A stretch of DNA of 64,000 nt from Acanthococcus lagerstroemiae (lineage: Eukaryota > Arthropoda > Insecta > Hemiptera > Eriococcidae), in assembly GCA_031841125.1 (NCBI GenBank), contig CM063106.1:9672001-9736000 (forward strand). The letters are read 5' to 3'. Shown one piece after another: positions 55,091-64,000 of the stretch (positions within the stretch are counted from its first letter, which is position 1; every line of letters begins with the position of its first letter). The notes beneath the pieces are model-generated. The model saw only the letters and a program-made list of their open reading frames with translations. It was not told where the DNA came from and ran no database searches. A program made the translations under genes and the position numbers.

Positions 55091-55200
55091 TGTAATGCGC
55101 ATCCAGCTTTACACGCATGATTATTAGCACGCATGTAAGATAAATAGCATGAATAGTGTGTAAGATAAGCAGGACATGTAGATCAATAGCGCAGACCTGG

Positions 55201-56889
55201 AGTTTAATCTCAATTTTTAGCTATGTAGTGCACTGTCATGTGATGACTAAATGAGTCCGTGGTTGACTATAGCTCTTCATCCATTCTTGTTAAAATGTGA
55301 CACATACCCTGGAATGCTGACGTCAGCCAAAATTCCTGAGTAGGCGCAAGATATAAATGTCACATTTGCGCTTCATCCCACCTCAACTCGAGAGTCAATT
55401 GAACATTGATGCTAGATTTGCAACAGGCGCTACATTCGGGCTAAATCTGCGCCGGCGCCAATTAGCACAAAAAGTTCCAGCAACGGCAATTATACACATA
55501 TACCTATAAGTGGAAAGGTGCTAGCGTAAACCTGATGCAAACTTGGCCTTAATAGCGTCATGATTTCCGGAAACTTTGGAAACATCCAAAATTTCAACTA
55601 CATCGTGCCTCACATAGAATATTTGTTTTACAGGCCCCATTACCGACGTGCTGAGGTGCAGACTCGCTTATCATATTACCTAGTCTTTGTGCAGCAATGG
55701 TCTGTTCGGAGTTCAGTTATGGTTCGAGTTTTTACAGCGGCGCTGCACATTAGCAGTTTACCAAGCTAAAGTGACTCGATCTAAAAGGGTAGTATTAGAT
55801 TCCGCAGACTGCAATGGAGTCATTACATTTACTTTCCATCCCACATGCTCTCATACAGCGAAAAGAAAAACTTGTTCAGTTAGCCAGGGAGTCGAGGGGG
55901 TCTGGACCTCCCCCTTGCGGCTTTCTCAAATAGTGGTTTCTCTAATTTTAACACGTCTCGCTATATATGCAATGCCGAGTTTTCCAGTCAGTAAGTATAT
56001 AGATATGCTTCTGATAGAATCTGAATATAATATGCAGAATTTTATTCAACAGCTAAAAAATAAGTACCTACTTATTTATTCATTTCGAATTGACTATTGA
56101 TATCCTTAAGCGAACATAATGCTATTTCACCTTCGAGTTCTCTCATTGTATTCGTCGACCAATTTACTGAATCCGTCCGAATGCAGGTCTTAGCTTACTG
56201 AACAAGTTAAAAGTCTTCGTTTCAACTAATCATGGAGTACAAGTAGTGTCTGAGAAAAGAACCTAACAAAATAGAAAAGAATTTCGGTTTTATGCAAGCA
56301 AAACCCTGATCTGACAATCTATGCAGTTACGTCACAATGTTCTAATTAAACATATCCTACTCCTATAATATTCTAAACCGCAATCGACCGGTCGTCTATA
56401 TACACTTTCATCGCAAATGCAGTTTTGTCATTCGACTTTCGCAGAAAGTAAATTTAATTAATCATCGACCCCCTAGACGGTGTAGCATTGTTCTTGCTAT
56501 CGAATGAAATCTGACAGGCAATGTATCTACCTGTTTTGTTGGTTTTGTTTCACTACGTTAACAATATGTGTAGGACTGCTCTCATTATCTATACTGCAGG
56601 TGTACATTACTTTTTAAAATATTGGCACGTATCAGATGCATAAGTCCACTAGCCGAAGAAATAACACACGTTTCCTCATTTATGCATTCTTTTTCCATAA
56701 GTGGATAAGTGTAAAACTGTTTAAAATGAGTCGGGCTAGTGAATTTAAATTTTCTGATGTAGGTTTTTGCTGTGCTCTTCTTTCCTATAATTGTAATGAG
56801 AGTTGACGAGTAATAATTATCAAGTCTCGAAGGAAACAAATTGACAAATATGGCCGGATCAATTACGTACAGACCAAAATATCTAAGGC
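55201..56889. other. Intergenic, no supported gene
   Basis: A 137-codon plus-strand frame (55687-56100) shows no motif and no repeat match. GCTGACGTCAGC near 55317 is a palindromic CRE-like site of unknown meaning. Confidence 0.35.
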
Positions 56890-57175
56890 CAGGGTGTTGT
56901 TCACGACTGAGAGTAAACTCCTAAGTTCCTATAACACCGCTTGACCAGCGTTTACGAACTCTGGAGTTAGATCGCCATAATATCTCAGAAAAATTGGTAA
57001 ATTTCAAAGATGAAAATCTCAACGTGATAAAGGAGATAAAGGCTAAAACAACTTAAGACTGTTTATCGCCAGCTCGCGAGGAGGAGTTAACACCACTTAT
57101 CACGGTGTTAACCGCCATCTTGTAGCCATAACACCGCATAACACCCTTCAACTCTCGGTGGTGAACAGCACCCTG
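56890..57175. mobile_element. Inverted-repeat MITE, 286 bp
   Basis: Ends CAGGGTGTTGTTCACGACTG and (reverse complement) CAGGGTGCTGTTCACCACCG are inverted repeats. GTGTTAAC and AACACC motifs recur inside. Flanks do not give a convincing 8-bp duplication, so hAT assignment is tentative. Confidence 0.8.
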
Positions 57176-57191
57176 GAGAGGTAAGTACAAT

Positions 57192-57474
57192 CAGGGACGA
57201 AATTGTGGGTGTGTGGGAGTTGAAACACACTCTCCTCCCTCACTCCCAATAATTTGGCAATTGGCAAATTTCGAAACTCTTTATTTGAATTTTTCATTTT
57301 TCAAGAACGTTTGTTTGTTTATTTTCTTTCAATTAAAAAATATTTCGATCGAAAAATCGGCAAATTTTCAATTTTTTCAAAATTTTGTCGGCAAAATTTT
57401 AGTTTATTAAAAAATACTTGTCGGCAAATTTTTCTTCTCCGTCCCCCCAAACTGAAAGTCAAGTTTTATCTCTG
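57192..57474. mobile_element. hAT MITE, 283 bp, perfect 8-bp duplication
   Basis: Ends CAGGGACGAAAT and (reverse complement) CAGAGATAAAACTT. AGTACAAT is duplicated exactly at 57184-57191 and 57475-57482. Terminal repeats are weak, but the duplication is exact. Confidence 0.87.
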
Positions 57475-57482
57475 AGTACAAT

Positions 57483-58109
57483 TTGAGGTAAGTACATCCT
57501 ACAGCTGTGAAAACGCCAGTGTTAGAAACTACTCAATTAACGTGCAGAATTAGATAGGAGCTGAGTGGCAGTGATATTAGAGATGCTCTGTAGAATTTTG
57601 TGGTGACTACATTTTTATCTCATTGCGGAAAAAGTAATCCATTCCTTTCTATTTCTGACGGTACGTCAACAACGAACATGGGTCACACTTTCACATTGGA
57701 AACCGCTATATGTAGGCGGGGAAGTGCAGTATTAAAATTTTTAGGAAGTGCGGCATACAGAACGTACCTTTCCGTAACATCTTCTGTAAAATTTAGAGTA
57801 AGTAACCATTCTCCTCCTTAACAGTTTTACAATGGCGCGAAATGGCATTCGTAAAACAGATCTAGGGACACAGTACACCCAATCCTTGACATGCTTACTT
57901 AAGAAGTTCATGACTTCTGAACAAATCTAAATCAACTCACCGTGCTCAAATTTATACACAGACGAAAGGTGAACAATTTTTTTTTAAATTAATGTTTTAT
58001 AACGATCTACTACAATTTTGAGTATCTAGTAATACTTTGATGCTGGTGAAGGCGGGCTATACTCTTAAGGTACGAGTAACAAAACTGGAACAAGTTGTAG
58101 TTCTTAAAA
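57483..58109. other. Intergenic, no gene seen
   Basis: No domain or element ends recognised between the hAT MITE and the jockey element. Confidence 0.35.
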
Positions 58110-59520
58110 AATAGCGCGGGCGTTTTAGGCAACGGTAGCTGAGAGAGTTATCCAGTGACTCCAGCACTGTTGGATTGACATGCGTGTGAAGGCCATGTTC
58201 CTATTTGTTAGTGAGCCGAGATATATCTTCCGCAACTGTAGGGATTTGTAAATCCCTGTGTATGTCGTCATTGAGGGTGTAACGATGGGCATTTGAGATG
58301 GTGCGAAGAATCACATTCTGCTCCCACTGTATTCTTCGGATATTAAAGACGCTGGCTTTTTCCACCAGCTGGAGTCCATGAAGCCAGATAGGTTTCAGAA
58401 CATATGGATAAGGGAGTCTCTTATTCTCGAGTCAGGGTGTAGAATGAGAACCAATTAGCCAAGAGTAGGACTTGGTTTTCTTTCGAATTAGTCCGCATTT
58501 TGCTTAGATGTGAGCTGACCAAGTGAGGTGCCGATCAAAATGGAGCCCAAGGTACTTGACCGCCTCCTTTGTGGAGATTCTTTCACCCCGGTCAAAAAAG
58601 GGGGAGGTCAGTAGAGTATGGTGAATAGTGAAATTGATGTGTGCTGATTTGGATGGGTTGATCTGGATTTTCCAGCACTCGGCTCACTTGAAGGCGTGAT
58701 CGAGGTGAGTTTGCGTTGCTTGGGTGGCAGCTGGTAGGTCTGACGATGCTGACAATAGAGCTGTATCATCAGCAAAGACCGAGTTGGATATAGTGGGCGA
58801 GACCTGTTATGTCAGCAGTATATAACACATTTAGAATTGGTCTCAGAAAGCTGCCCTGGGGGACGCCCACCTGTACTGCGTTCCATGGAGAATATGCAGA
58901 GCCGGACTGCACACGAAACTGTTTATTTGCCAGATATACGACTGCAAGAGCTGACAGTATGCCTGAGATAGAACTGCTTGAAGTTTGTGGAGGAGGCCCT
59001 CTTGCCAAACTTTATCGAAAGCCTGCGCCGCCTCGAAGAGAACAGCACAGCAATACTTGCGTTCCTCCACTGCTGCATTAGTTTGTGTAGCACTGACAGT
59101 GCCTGGTCAATCGTCGAGTGCCTCCGGTGAAAGCCAAACTGGAATGGTAGTATCAAATGATTTTTTTCGATGTGGTTCCAGTTTGTGGAAAGGAAGCTTC
59201 TCAAAGAGTTTGCCGAGCACAGGTAGCAGTGAGATTGGTCGGTATGAGGATGGAGTATCTTTGGCTTCGTCAGGCTTGCAGATCATTATTACGTTAGCTT
59301 ACTTCCACACTGAGAGAAAGTAGCGAACTTCAAGTACCTACTGCTTGTACAGTGTTGTAAACTGAAATATAGCTTTGCATGGAAACTCTCGAGGGAGTTG
59401 ACTTGTTAAGAGGTCGCATCCTGGAGTCTTCTTTTTTTAGCGTATTGCTTGATTTCTGTGGCCACGTGCCTAGGGCTGAAGGTGCCAATAGGCTTTGTCA
59501 AGTCCGTAGGCACAGGATTG
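58110..59520 (-). pseudogene. Jockey reverse transcriptase and C-terminal region
   Basis: Minus-strand order: NPVPTDLTKPIGTFSPRHVA (pre-RT region, about 59515), then FQFGFHRRHSTIDQALSVLH (F-G-F-R-x-x-H-S-T block, about 59140), ALLFEAAQAFDKVWQEGLLH-like motif A (59000), VQVGVPQGSFLRPILNVLYT (motif B, 58860) and a damaged catalytic region near 58790. The thumb and C-terminal tail lie in shifted frames down to about 58110 (for example YPYVLKPIWLHGLQLVEKAS and a TISNAHRYTLNDDIHRDLQI segment). The order and spacing match the copy at 22.9-24.1 kb, but the two differ throughout, so they belong to separate jockey lineages. Many frameshifts; dead. Confidence 0.87.
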
Positions 59521-60046
59521 ACAATTCCAGGCAAGCAAGGTAAGCGCCGCTTACCCTGAAAATTCCCGAGAATATAAGTTTTCATATACAATATCAACTT
59601 CAACTTGTATCAAGTAAAAGATAATGAAACATTGGGCAAAACAGCCACTGTATTGACGCTTACGCTTAAGTATATAATAAATTCACGGGAGATGTATACT
59701 GTTCGGCGTTTGGCAATCCTCACACATATGTATATTTGTATAGGCCAGCGAGGTGTGCGTCGGATCTAACGCTTCTTTTCCATACACGAAACACTGCGTG
59801 ACTAATGCTCGACCTCTGTGTTAATTACCAACACAAAAATACACTAGCATGTTCAACGCGATGAAACCTGTGCGTTTGGTTGCGTTCTGGAAGCGCTCTG
59901 AGTAAGGCTTGCCTCAGCTTAGCTACACACAAACGTCAAAGTTGACAGTGAAACGTGATTATGTTCTTCTACTAGTCAACGCGGTATGTTTGAATGCTCC
60001 CTGTTTTTTTTTGTTGTTTTTTTTTGTTGTTTTTTTTGTCCACAAA

Positions 60047-60613
60047 ATGCTTATTCGAGATCTTATTGAAAACCCGCTTTCACGACTTACTCTTAATGAA
60101 CAATTGGAAATTAATGGTGGAAAGCCTAAACCAGAATTACCATTTTTTAAAACTGAACAAAAGAGAGGTGGTTCCAGTTTTACTAGACATTGCCATGTAT
60201 CGCAATACGAGTATAAAAACATTTTGTGGTTAACCGGTTGTGAAGATGGTGGAAAATTGTCTTGTTGGCCATGTCTATTCAGGGACATACCAATAAGGGG
60301 ACCCCTCCCCCCTGTAAGAATTTTTCACTCAGCAGTTATCCAAACAAGTCAGAAATCTTTTTTTTTTTTTTTTTATTGCTTTGATACTTGGAAATTGAGT
60401 TGCGAAGTTGGAAAAATCCAACAAGTCAAAAGGTTTTTTTTTGCTTTGATACTTGGTAATTTTGACACAATTTTTGCCCCCCCCCCCCAGGAAAAACGAT
60501 TCGGTGGTACGTCCCTGTGTCTATTATTCGTCATAGAAAAGAAAAAATGCATATGGAATGACCCTAAACAGGAATATGACAATTTGAATAATTTCATCAA
60601 TGCCGTTTTGTAG
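60047..60613 (+). pseudogene. hAT transposase N-terminus with TTF zinc finger, carrying an in-frame MITE
   Basis: The frame starts MLIRDLIENPLSRLTLNEQL and encodes the TTF-type zinc finger of ZMYM1-like hAT proteins: a short N-terminal region, FTRHCHVSQYEYKNILWLTG (the conserved W-L-x-G), then GKLSCWPCL, which resumes after the MITE as LFVIEKKKCIWN and NLNNFINAV before a stop. The MITE plus its duplicated target (246 bases) is an exact multiple of three and contains no stop in this frame, so the open frame survives with 82 foreign codons. The catalytic RNase H-like domain and dimerisation region are missing, which makes the copy non-autonomous. Role in the family: DNA binding. Confidence 0.85.
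60280..60517. mobile_element. hAT MITE, 238 bp, perfect 8-bp duplication, inside the hAT frame
   Basis: Ends CAGGGACATACCAAT and (reverse complement) CAGGGACGTACCACC. TGTCTATT is duplicated exactly at 60272-60279 and 60518-60525. The host frame continues directly beyond it. Confidence 0.96.
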
Positions 60614-60699
60614 TAACACGTTTCATACTTTTATTCTGATTTTTACTTCACCTCTACGCTTATCGCTAACCTCCTAGGAAAAATCACCGCACGCCACTG

Positions 60700-61965
60700 A
60701 GGGTTACATTGGATTTGAGTTGGCGTGAGAGTTGAGTGCAAGTGAACGGAAAAGACTGCAGGAACTTCTTCATCACTACGAGCCCATCCTCCAGTTGGCG
60801 CGCCGAGGGGCGTTATAGGTCCACGGTGAGCAGATGCGTCGACAAGCCTTCCACAGGGTATAGTCCGACTTGGCTACAGAATCAAGCTGTGCGATATACC
60901 GGCGAAATTCTCGATTCTTGAAGTTACTAATACGACGAGTGAAATCTCGAGTTAACTTATTGAGGATGGTTCTGTCATGGGGTAGTCTGGGGCGATGCCA
61001 GGTTCTGCGAGCCTAGACCCCTTGTCTCTTCTAGGAAAGTAATTACTCTTAGCTTGGATGGGAGCTGTGGAGTTGCTTCTTTTGCTGCAGTTTGCAGCAA
61101 TGTAATAAAATTCTCTACAAGTGTGTCAATCTACGGCCACCTGTACTAGAAGGTGGAAAAACTTTGAAAAATACGAATAATCGGTTCTTTTACAAATACA
61201 GTGAGTTTCGCGGGGGAAAAAATGAAGAGAAAATAATTTAAAGAGCAAACGATTTCCGATTTTTTGAGACAAGTAGCGCTATCATAGGCAAAAGTTTTGC
61301 GTGAACTCTCAATGGAATCGGTTCATTGTGGAACAAGTTGCAATTGTTTGAAAATTAAGAGTCGGATAAAGGACGAAATGCGGTACCATTACACCTTGCC
61401 GCTCGAAACGTCTACTGTAGTAGTTCGAATTCAGTGTTGTCACATTAGCTCATAGGGCCTTCTAGTAGAGGTGGTCGTGGTCAATCTCATCTTTAGAACG
61501 GCGGCGACGAATCTGATGCTGGGCATTAATAGTTTCTCGGTACAAGTTCCAGTCAGTTGATTTGTTATAAATGAGCTCCTCGGCTGGCCGCGGAACAGTT
61601 GTGGAGTTGAGGGTCAGCAGGACAGGAACATGATCAGATGTTAAATCGAGGATGTTCTCTACCCAGATGTGTGATGCTGGAATTCCGCAGAGAATATAAA
61701 AATCAAGTAGGTAAATCCGGAAGTTTATTCGGGTCTGTTGGCCAGTAGGTGGGCTTTCATGATGTAACTTCCTTGTTAGTAGAATTGATGGTTGGTTTCA
61801 GAAGCTCCCGTTCTTTTGGATTGTTCAGTCTAGATCCCAGAAGATATGTCTCTGGCGTTAAAATCTCCTCCGAGGATAAATCTTGTCCCAAGCTGTGAAA
61901 ATACACTGCAGAAGTCATTACATGTAAGTCGAGAGCGCGGTACTGACGCAATTGCCTCGAACTGT
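60700..61965 (-). pseudogene. Jockey endonuclease (APE-type) and linker region
   Basis: On the minus strand LGTRFILGGDFNA (the G-G-D-F-N-A core of APE endonucleases) lies near 61890; GSRLNNPKERELLK near 61820; and LTSDHVPVLLTLNSTT (the catalytic S-D-H-x-P motif) near 61640. The linker then runs through KSTDWNLYRETI (61540), across the MITE 61133-61479, to LVENFITLLQTAAKEATPQL (61110) and ISNFKNREFRRYIAQL (60900). The frame changes at least twice. Known role: nicking the target DNA to prime reverse transcription. The catalytic motifs are still readable but the frame is broken. Confidence 0.87.
61133..61479. mobile_element. hAT-like MITE, 347 bp, perfect 8-bp duplication, in the jockey linker
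   Basis: ACGGCCACCTGTACTAGAAGG-type left end (first 20 bases ACGGCCACCTGTACTAGAAG) mirrors a right end with reverse complement CACGACCACCTCTACTAGAA. GTCAATCT is duplicated exactly at 61125-61132 and 61480-61487. The jockey frame is in register on the two sides once insert and one duplicate are discounted. Confidence 0.93.
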
Positions 61966-63229
61966 ATCATATCAATTATAATGAGAAAATATGAACTACT
62001 GACGCCCTAGCCCACTTTCGGAGGAAGAGTACGCCCCAAAGCATTTCCCCCCATTTTTTTCTTCTTTTCTTGTACCTAGTGCTGATGTAAGATCATGTCA
62101 TAAATACCTGCATACATCGGTAGTATATCAAATAAGGTTCATTTTGGGACATGAATCATTCGCATGGGGCATCTCAGTCAAGCACAATCAACGTTCAAAG
62201 TGAACCTTGTGTTTTTTTAGGGAGCATTTACCCCACCTCACCTTACCTAAATATCCTCCTTATTGTATATGGAGTTTTCCTCTTTCACCGAACAATAAAA
62301 ATACCGATTACTGCGTCTGCCAAATCGTGATTACTTTAACCAGAAAATGATGATAATTAAGGTATCATTATAGTAAGAGCAAGTAACGCGGCTACCGAAA
62401 TTATTACGTTCAATGGATTTCAATCAATGACGTCTGTGATACGGTGAGACGGCGGTCGACGTTTGCCGGCGCAGAATTTCGAATTTTGCGCGCAGTTTCT
62501 TCGTATTGCGAAACGACATAGAATTTAAAATGTTTTATGGTTCGTGCGAGGGATAATGCATGGTGACCCGGCTCGATTATGTGTTTGAGAGTGAGAACGA
62601 TTCCAACAAATTGGCGGGAAACCGCTGCCGAGCAACCACCCTGGCGTGTGCACTACATAAGCAACAAAAGCTTTCATGGTTATGTAATATTAAAACCGTA
62701 TCATTACCAATGTTATAAGATATCCGCTGGAACAGAAATATCTGCATAGTTTCTAAATTATATGAAATTAGTAGCATCGCAGTAGACTACCAAGTGAAGG
62801 GTACAGTGAAAGAAGCAGGTAAGTCACTTTTGTGGCGAATCGAAGAAAATGAAAAACAATTATTTGTTTCTACTTGTTGAATAGTCGCTCGAATGTTTAG
62901 CAATTGTGCGCAAGGGCTAGTGCATGTCAGAGAAAATTACCTGTCAATATTTCATACCAATAATAGACTTTAACCACAATCTTTCCAGCCAAATTTCCAT
63001 AGCTGTGCTCATCTTAGTCTATAGCAATGTTCTCAGCTTCATGTTCGTTGAGTTGCTGTTTCAGTCATATATTGAGTAATGTGTGACAGCAAGCTTCTAA
63101 TTTTACGAGCTAATTCAATTATGAACTCAGATACTAGGTTTCCTTCTTCATAAGCCATTAAACATCATAATAACGATCAGAACTGACCAAATGAAAGACA
63201 ACCACATAAGTATCTGTATCTATAGGACT
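61966..63229. other. Intergenic or intronic sequence, no supported gene
   Basis: Largely unique. A splice-donor-like GCAGGTAAGTCAC occurs at 62817, but no matching coding exon is convincing. Confidence 0.35.
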
Positions 63230-63253
63230 CTAGTTACCTATATATTATATGTA

Positions 63254-63538
63254 TGAAGTAGACATATGATACAGGTATTCTCAACTGGCCATCAAAATTA
63301 TCAGCGTATAGATACAATAAACAAGCAAGTTACAGGTAAGTTATGATCATCATTACTTACTCTCTTTTAAAGGACTCTTAGTAAATTATTCTATTTTTAT
63401 TTAGTGAACTCGTTCGATTTGATGAGGTACCTGAACCCGAGGTTTCTGTCGCTGAATCAACCTTGTCAAGACCGCTCGTCAATGCTGCCTGAATTGACTT
63501 CAAATCGACGAAGCTGCAGACCGTTCAGCCCGGTAATT
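63254..63538 (+). CDS. Candidate pair of host exons joined by a 69-bp GT-AG intron
   Basis: Exon 1 (about 63254-63335) is open in the frame ...RHMIQVFSTGHQNYQRID and ends ACAG before GTAAGT, a perfect donor. The intron (63336-63404) ends CTATTTTTATTTAG, a good pyrimidine-rich acceptor. Exon 2 (63405-63538) starts TGAACTCG, continues in phase as NSFDLMRYLNPRFLSLNQPC for 44 codons and is GC-richer than its surroundings. The exon phases agree (one base carried over). The start, upstream exons and function are unknown; the open frame ends at TAA 63540 or may splice at CCGGTAATT. It is not similar to any transposon protein I know. It could equally be chance. Confidence 0.25.
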
Positions 63539-63540
63539 TA

Positions 63541-64000
63541 ATGCGATTGACAACTAAATTTTTTTTTTTTTTTCAACAACCGGATAATTATTTTTATTCG
63601 ATTAGGTCATGATACATATACGACGCGTGTGTGCACTATATTCTCGTCCTTGTCTTTGGATATTGATAGATTTATTTTACGCTGACCTAAACCCTACAGC
63701 AGTCAATCACATTACCTATATCCAGCTTACACGATGATAGACTCTATTGATAATAATATCGCGTTTCGCGCCTGTAAAGGAAGAATTAAATTAAATTCTC
63801 GTGTGTTTGCTCTCCTCGTACACATAGAACTGTTACAGTTTATAAAAACGTCCAACATAGTGTACCTGCACTCGTTCTGCACAGGTACCCATATGTTGTT
63901 TTTTAAACGAAGAAGAGAAAAAGAAAATGGTATAATAGATGTCGGTTACTTAACGTGTTGGCTAAAAACAGTCTCTTACACATATCGTGAATTTATTTAC
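63541..64000. other. Window edge, no gene seen
   Basis: AT-rich, apparently unique sequence with a T-run near 63560. Confidence 0.3.

Larger units (their letters stand above)
53930..55200. repeat. Strongly diverged minisatellite, motif like GATGAATA(A/G)CA(C/T)GTGTGAT
   Basis: Short variants of GATGAATAGCACGTGTGATAGATA recur irregularly about every 20-30 bases on both sides of the MITE at 54618-54862 (for example 54106, 54146, 54187, 54577, 54871 and 55135). The array is too eroded for an exact period. Confidence 0.6.
59518..60699 (+). mobile_element. TTF/ZMYM-type hAT element inserted in the jockey LINE
   Basis: The right end CACCGCACGCCACTG is a hAT terminus of the CAGTGGCGTGCGGTG type. 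The left end is less clear and lies near CAGGCAAGCAAGGTAAGCGC (about 59530). Flanking AGGATTGA / AGGGTTAC is at best a weak duplication. The element keeps only its first coding exon-like frame (60047-60613), then ends, so the transposase core has been deleted. Confidence 0.75.
58110..61965 (-). mobile_element. Jockey-clade LINE with endonuclease and reverse transcriptase, invaded by nested elements
   Basis: Co-linear minus-strand fragments of endonuclease (61960-61560), linker (61130-60700), reverse transcriptase (59520-58770) and C-terminal region (58770-58110) form a 5'-truncated jockey element. It is interrupted at 61133-61479 by a MITE and at about 59520-60699 by a TTF/ZMYM-type hAT, which contains another MITE. 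ORF1 is missing and no clear A-tail was found at the 3' end. Confidence 0.88.

Noticed and set aside
55687..56100. 137-codon plus-strand open frame
   Set aside because: No recognised domain; composition varies along its length and no second copy or splice context was found.
59909..60046. Extension of the hAT frame 46 codons upstream of 60047
   Set aside because: The upstream part is dominated by a T/G-run (poly-phenylalanine and valine) and has no family similarity; the methionine at 60047 starts the recognisable region.
62817..62829. Splice donor GCAGGTAAGTCAC as evidence of an upstream exon
   Set aside because: The sequence before it has no convincing open frame or acceptor, so a lone donor match is not evidence of a gene.

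Overview
This window is eukaryotic, AT-rich, repeat-dense nuclear DNA, most consistent with an insect. The jockey, RNase H-bearing/R1-like and gypsy retroelements, Helitron, pogo/Tigger, PIF/Harbinger and very abundant hAT elements fit a hemipteran-type genome, but the species cannot be fixed from the sequence alone. There are no operons, no rRNA or CRISPR arrays and no host protein-coding gene I can defend. The only candidate host exons are two short pieces near the right edge (about 63.25-63.53 kb) that share a phase-compatible 69-bp GT-AG intron. Almost every recognisable protein belongs to a decayed transposon. || Layout. 0-7 kb: a diverged ~150-bp AT-rich repeat, a 433-bp near-complete palindrome, a 6 x 14-bp minisatellite, a pogo/Tigger deletion derivative with TA duplication and a neighbouring inverted-repeat element. 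7-16.3 kb: two hAT-type elements with perfect 8-bp target duplications, a 2.2-kb inverted-repeat element with iterated 16-bp internal motifs that was hit by a truncated LINE (12-bp duplication), and a 1.55-kb inverted-repeat element that itself contains a smaller one. 16.3-22.3 kb: another stretch of the ~150-bp array, a hAT MITE, an unclassified GC-rich block, and dispersed and tandem repeats. 22.3-25.6 kb: a rearranged hAT element whose transposase appears in both orientations and is interrupted by a 1.36-kb jockey insertion with a 7-bp duplication. 25.9-28.6 kb: head-to-head 5' ends of a PIF/Harbinger-like element. 30.5-34.5 kb: a dead jockey copy and a Helitron helicase. 36.8-41.7 kb: an R1-like LINE invaded by a gypsy LTR element and by a foldback MITE that itself carries a hAT. 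42.9-43.4 kb: a CpG-rich island. 44.4-57.5 kb: more MITEs, foldbacks and minisatellites. 58.1-62 kb: a jockey element with endonuclease and reverse transcriptase, invaded by one hAT MITE and by a TTF/ZMYM-type hAT that carries its own in-frame MITE. || The most distinctive signal is a dispersed element family present nine times. It has CCCGATGCGCAA termini, a TA target duplication in the best copies, and an interior built almost entirely from GTTACCC heptamers in both orientations, with the palindrome GTTACCCGGGTAAC near one end. I do not recognise it as a named family. The nesting order of the elements gives a relative insertion history that can be read directly from target-site duplications. 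I see no evidence for a new enzymatic or immune system; the interest lies in repeat biology.
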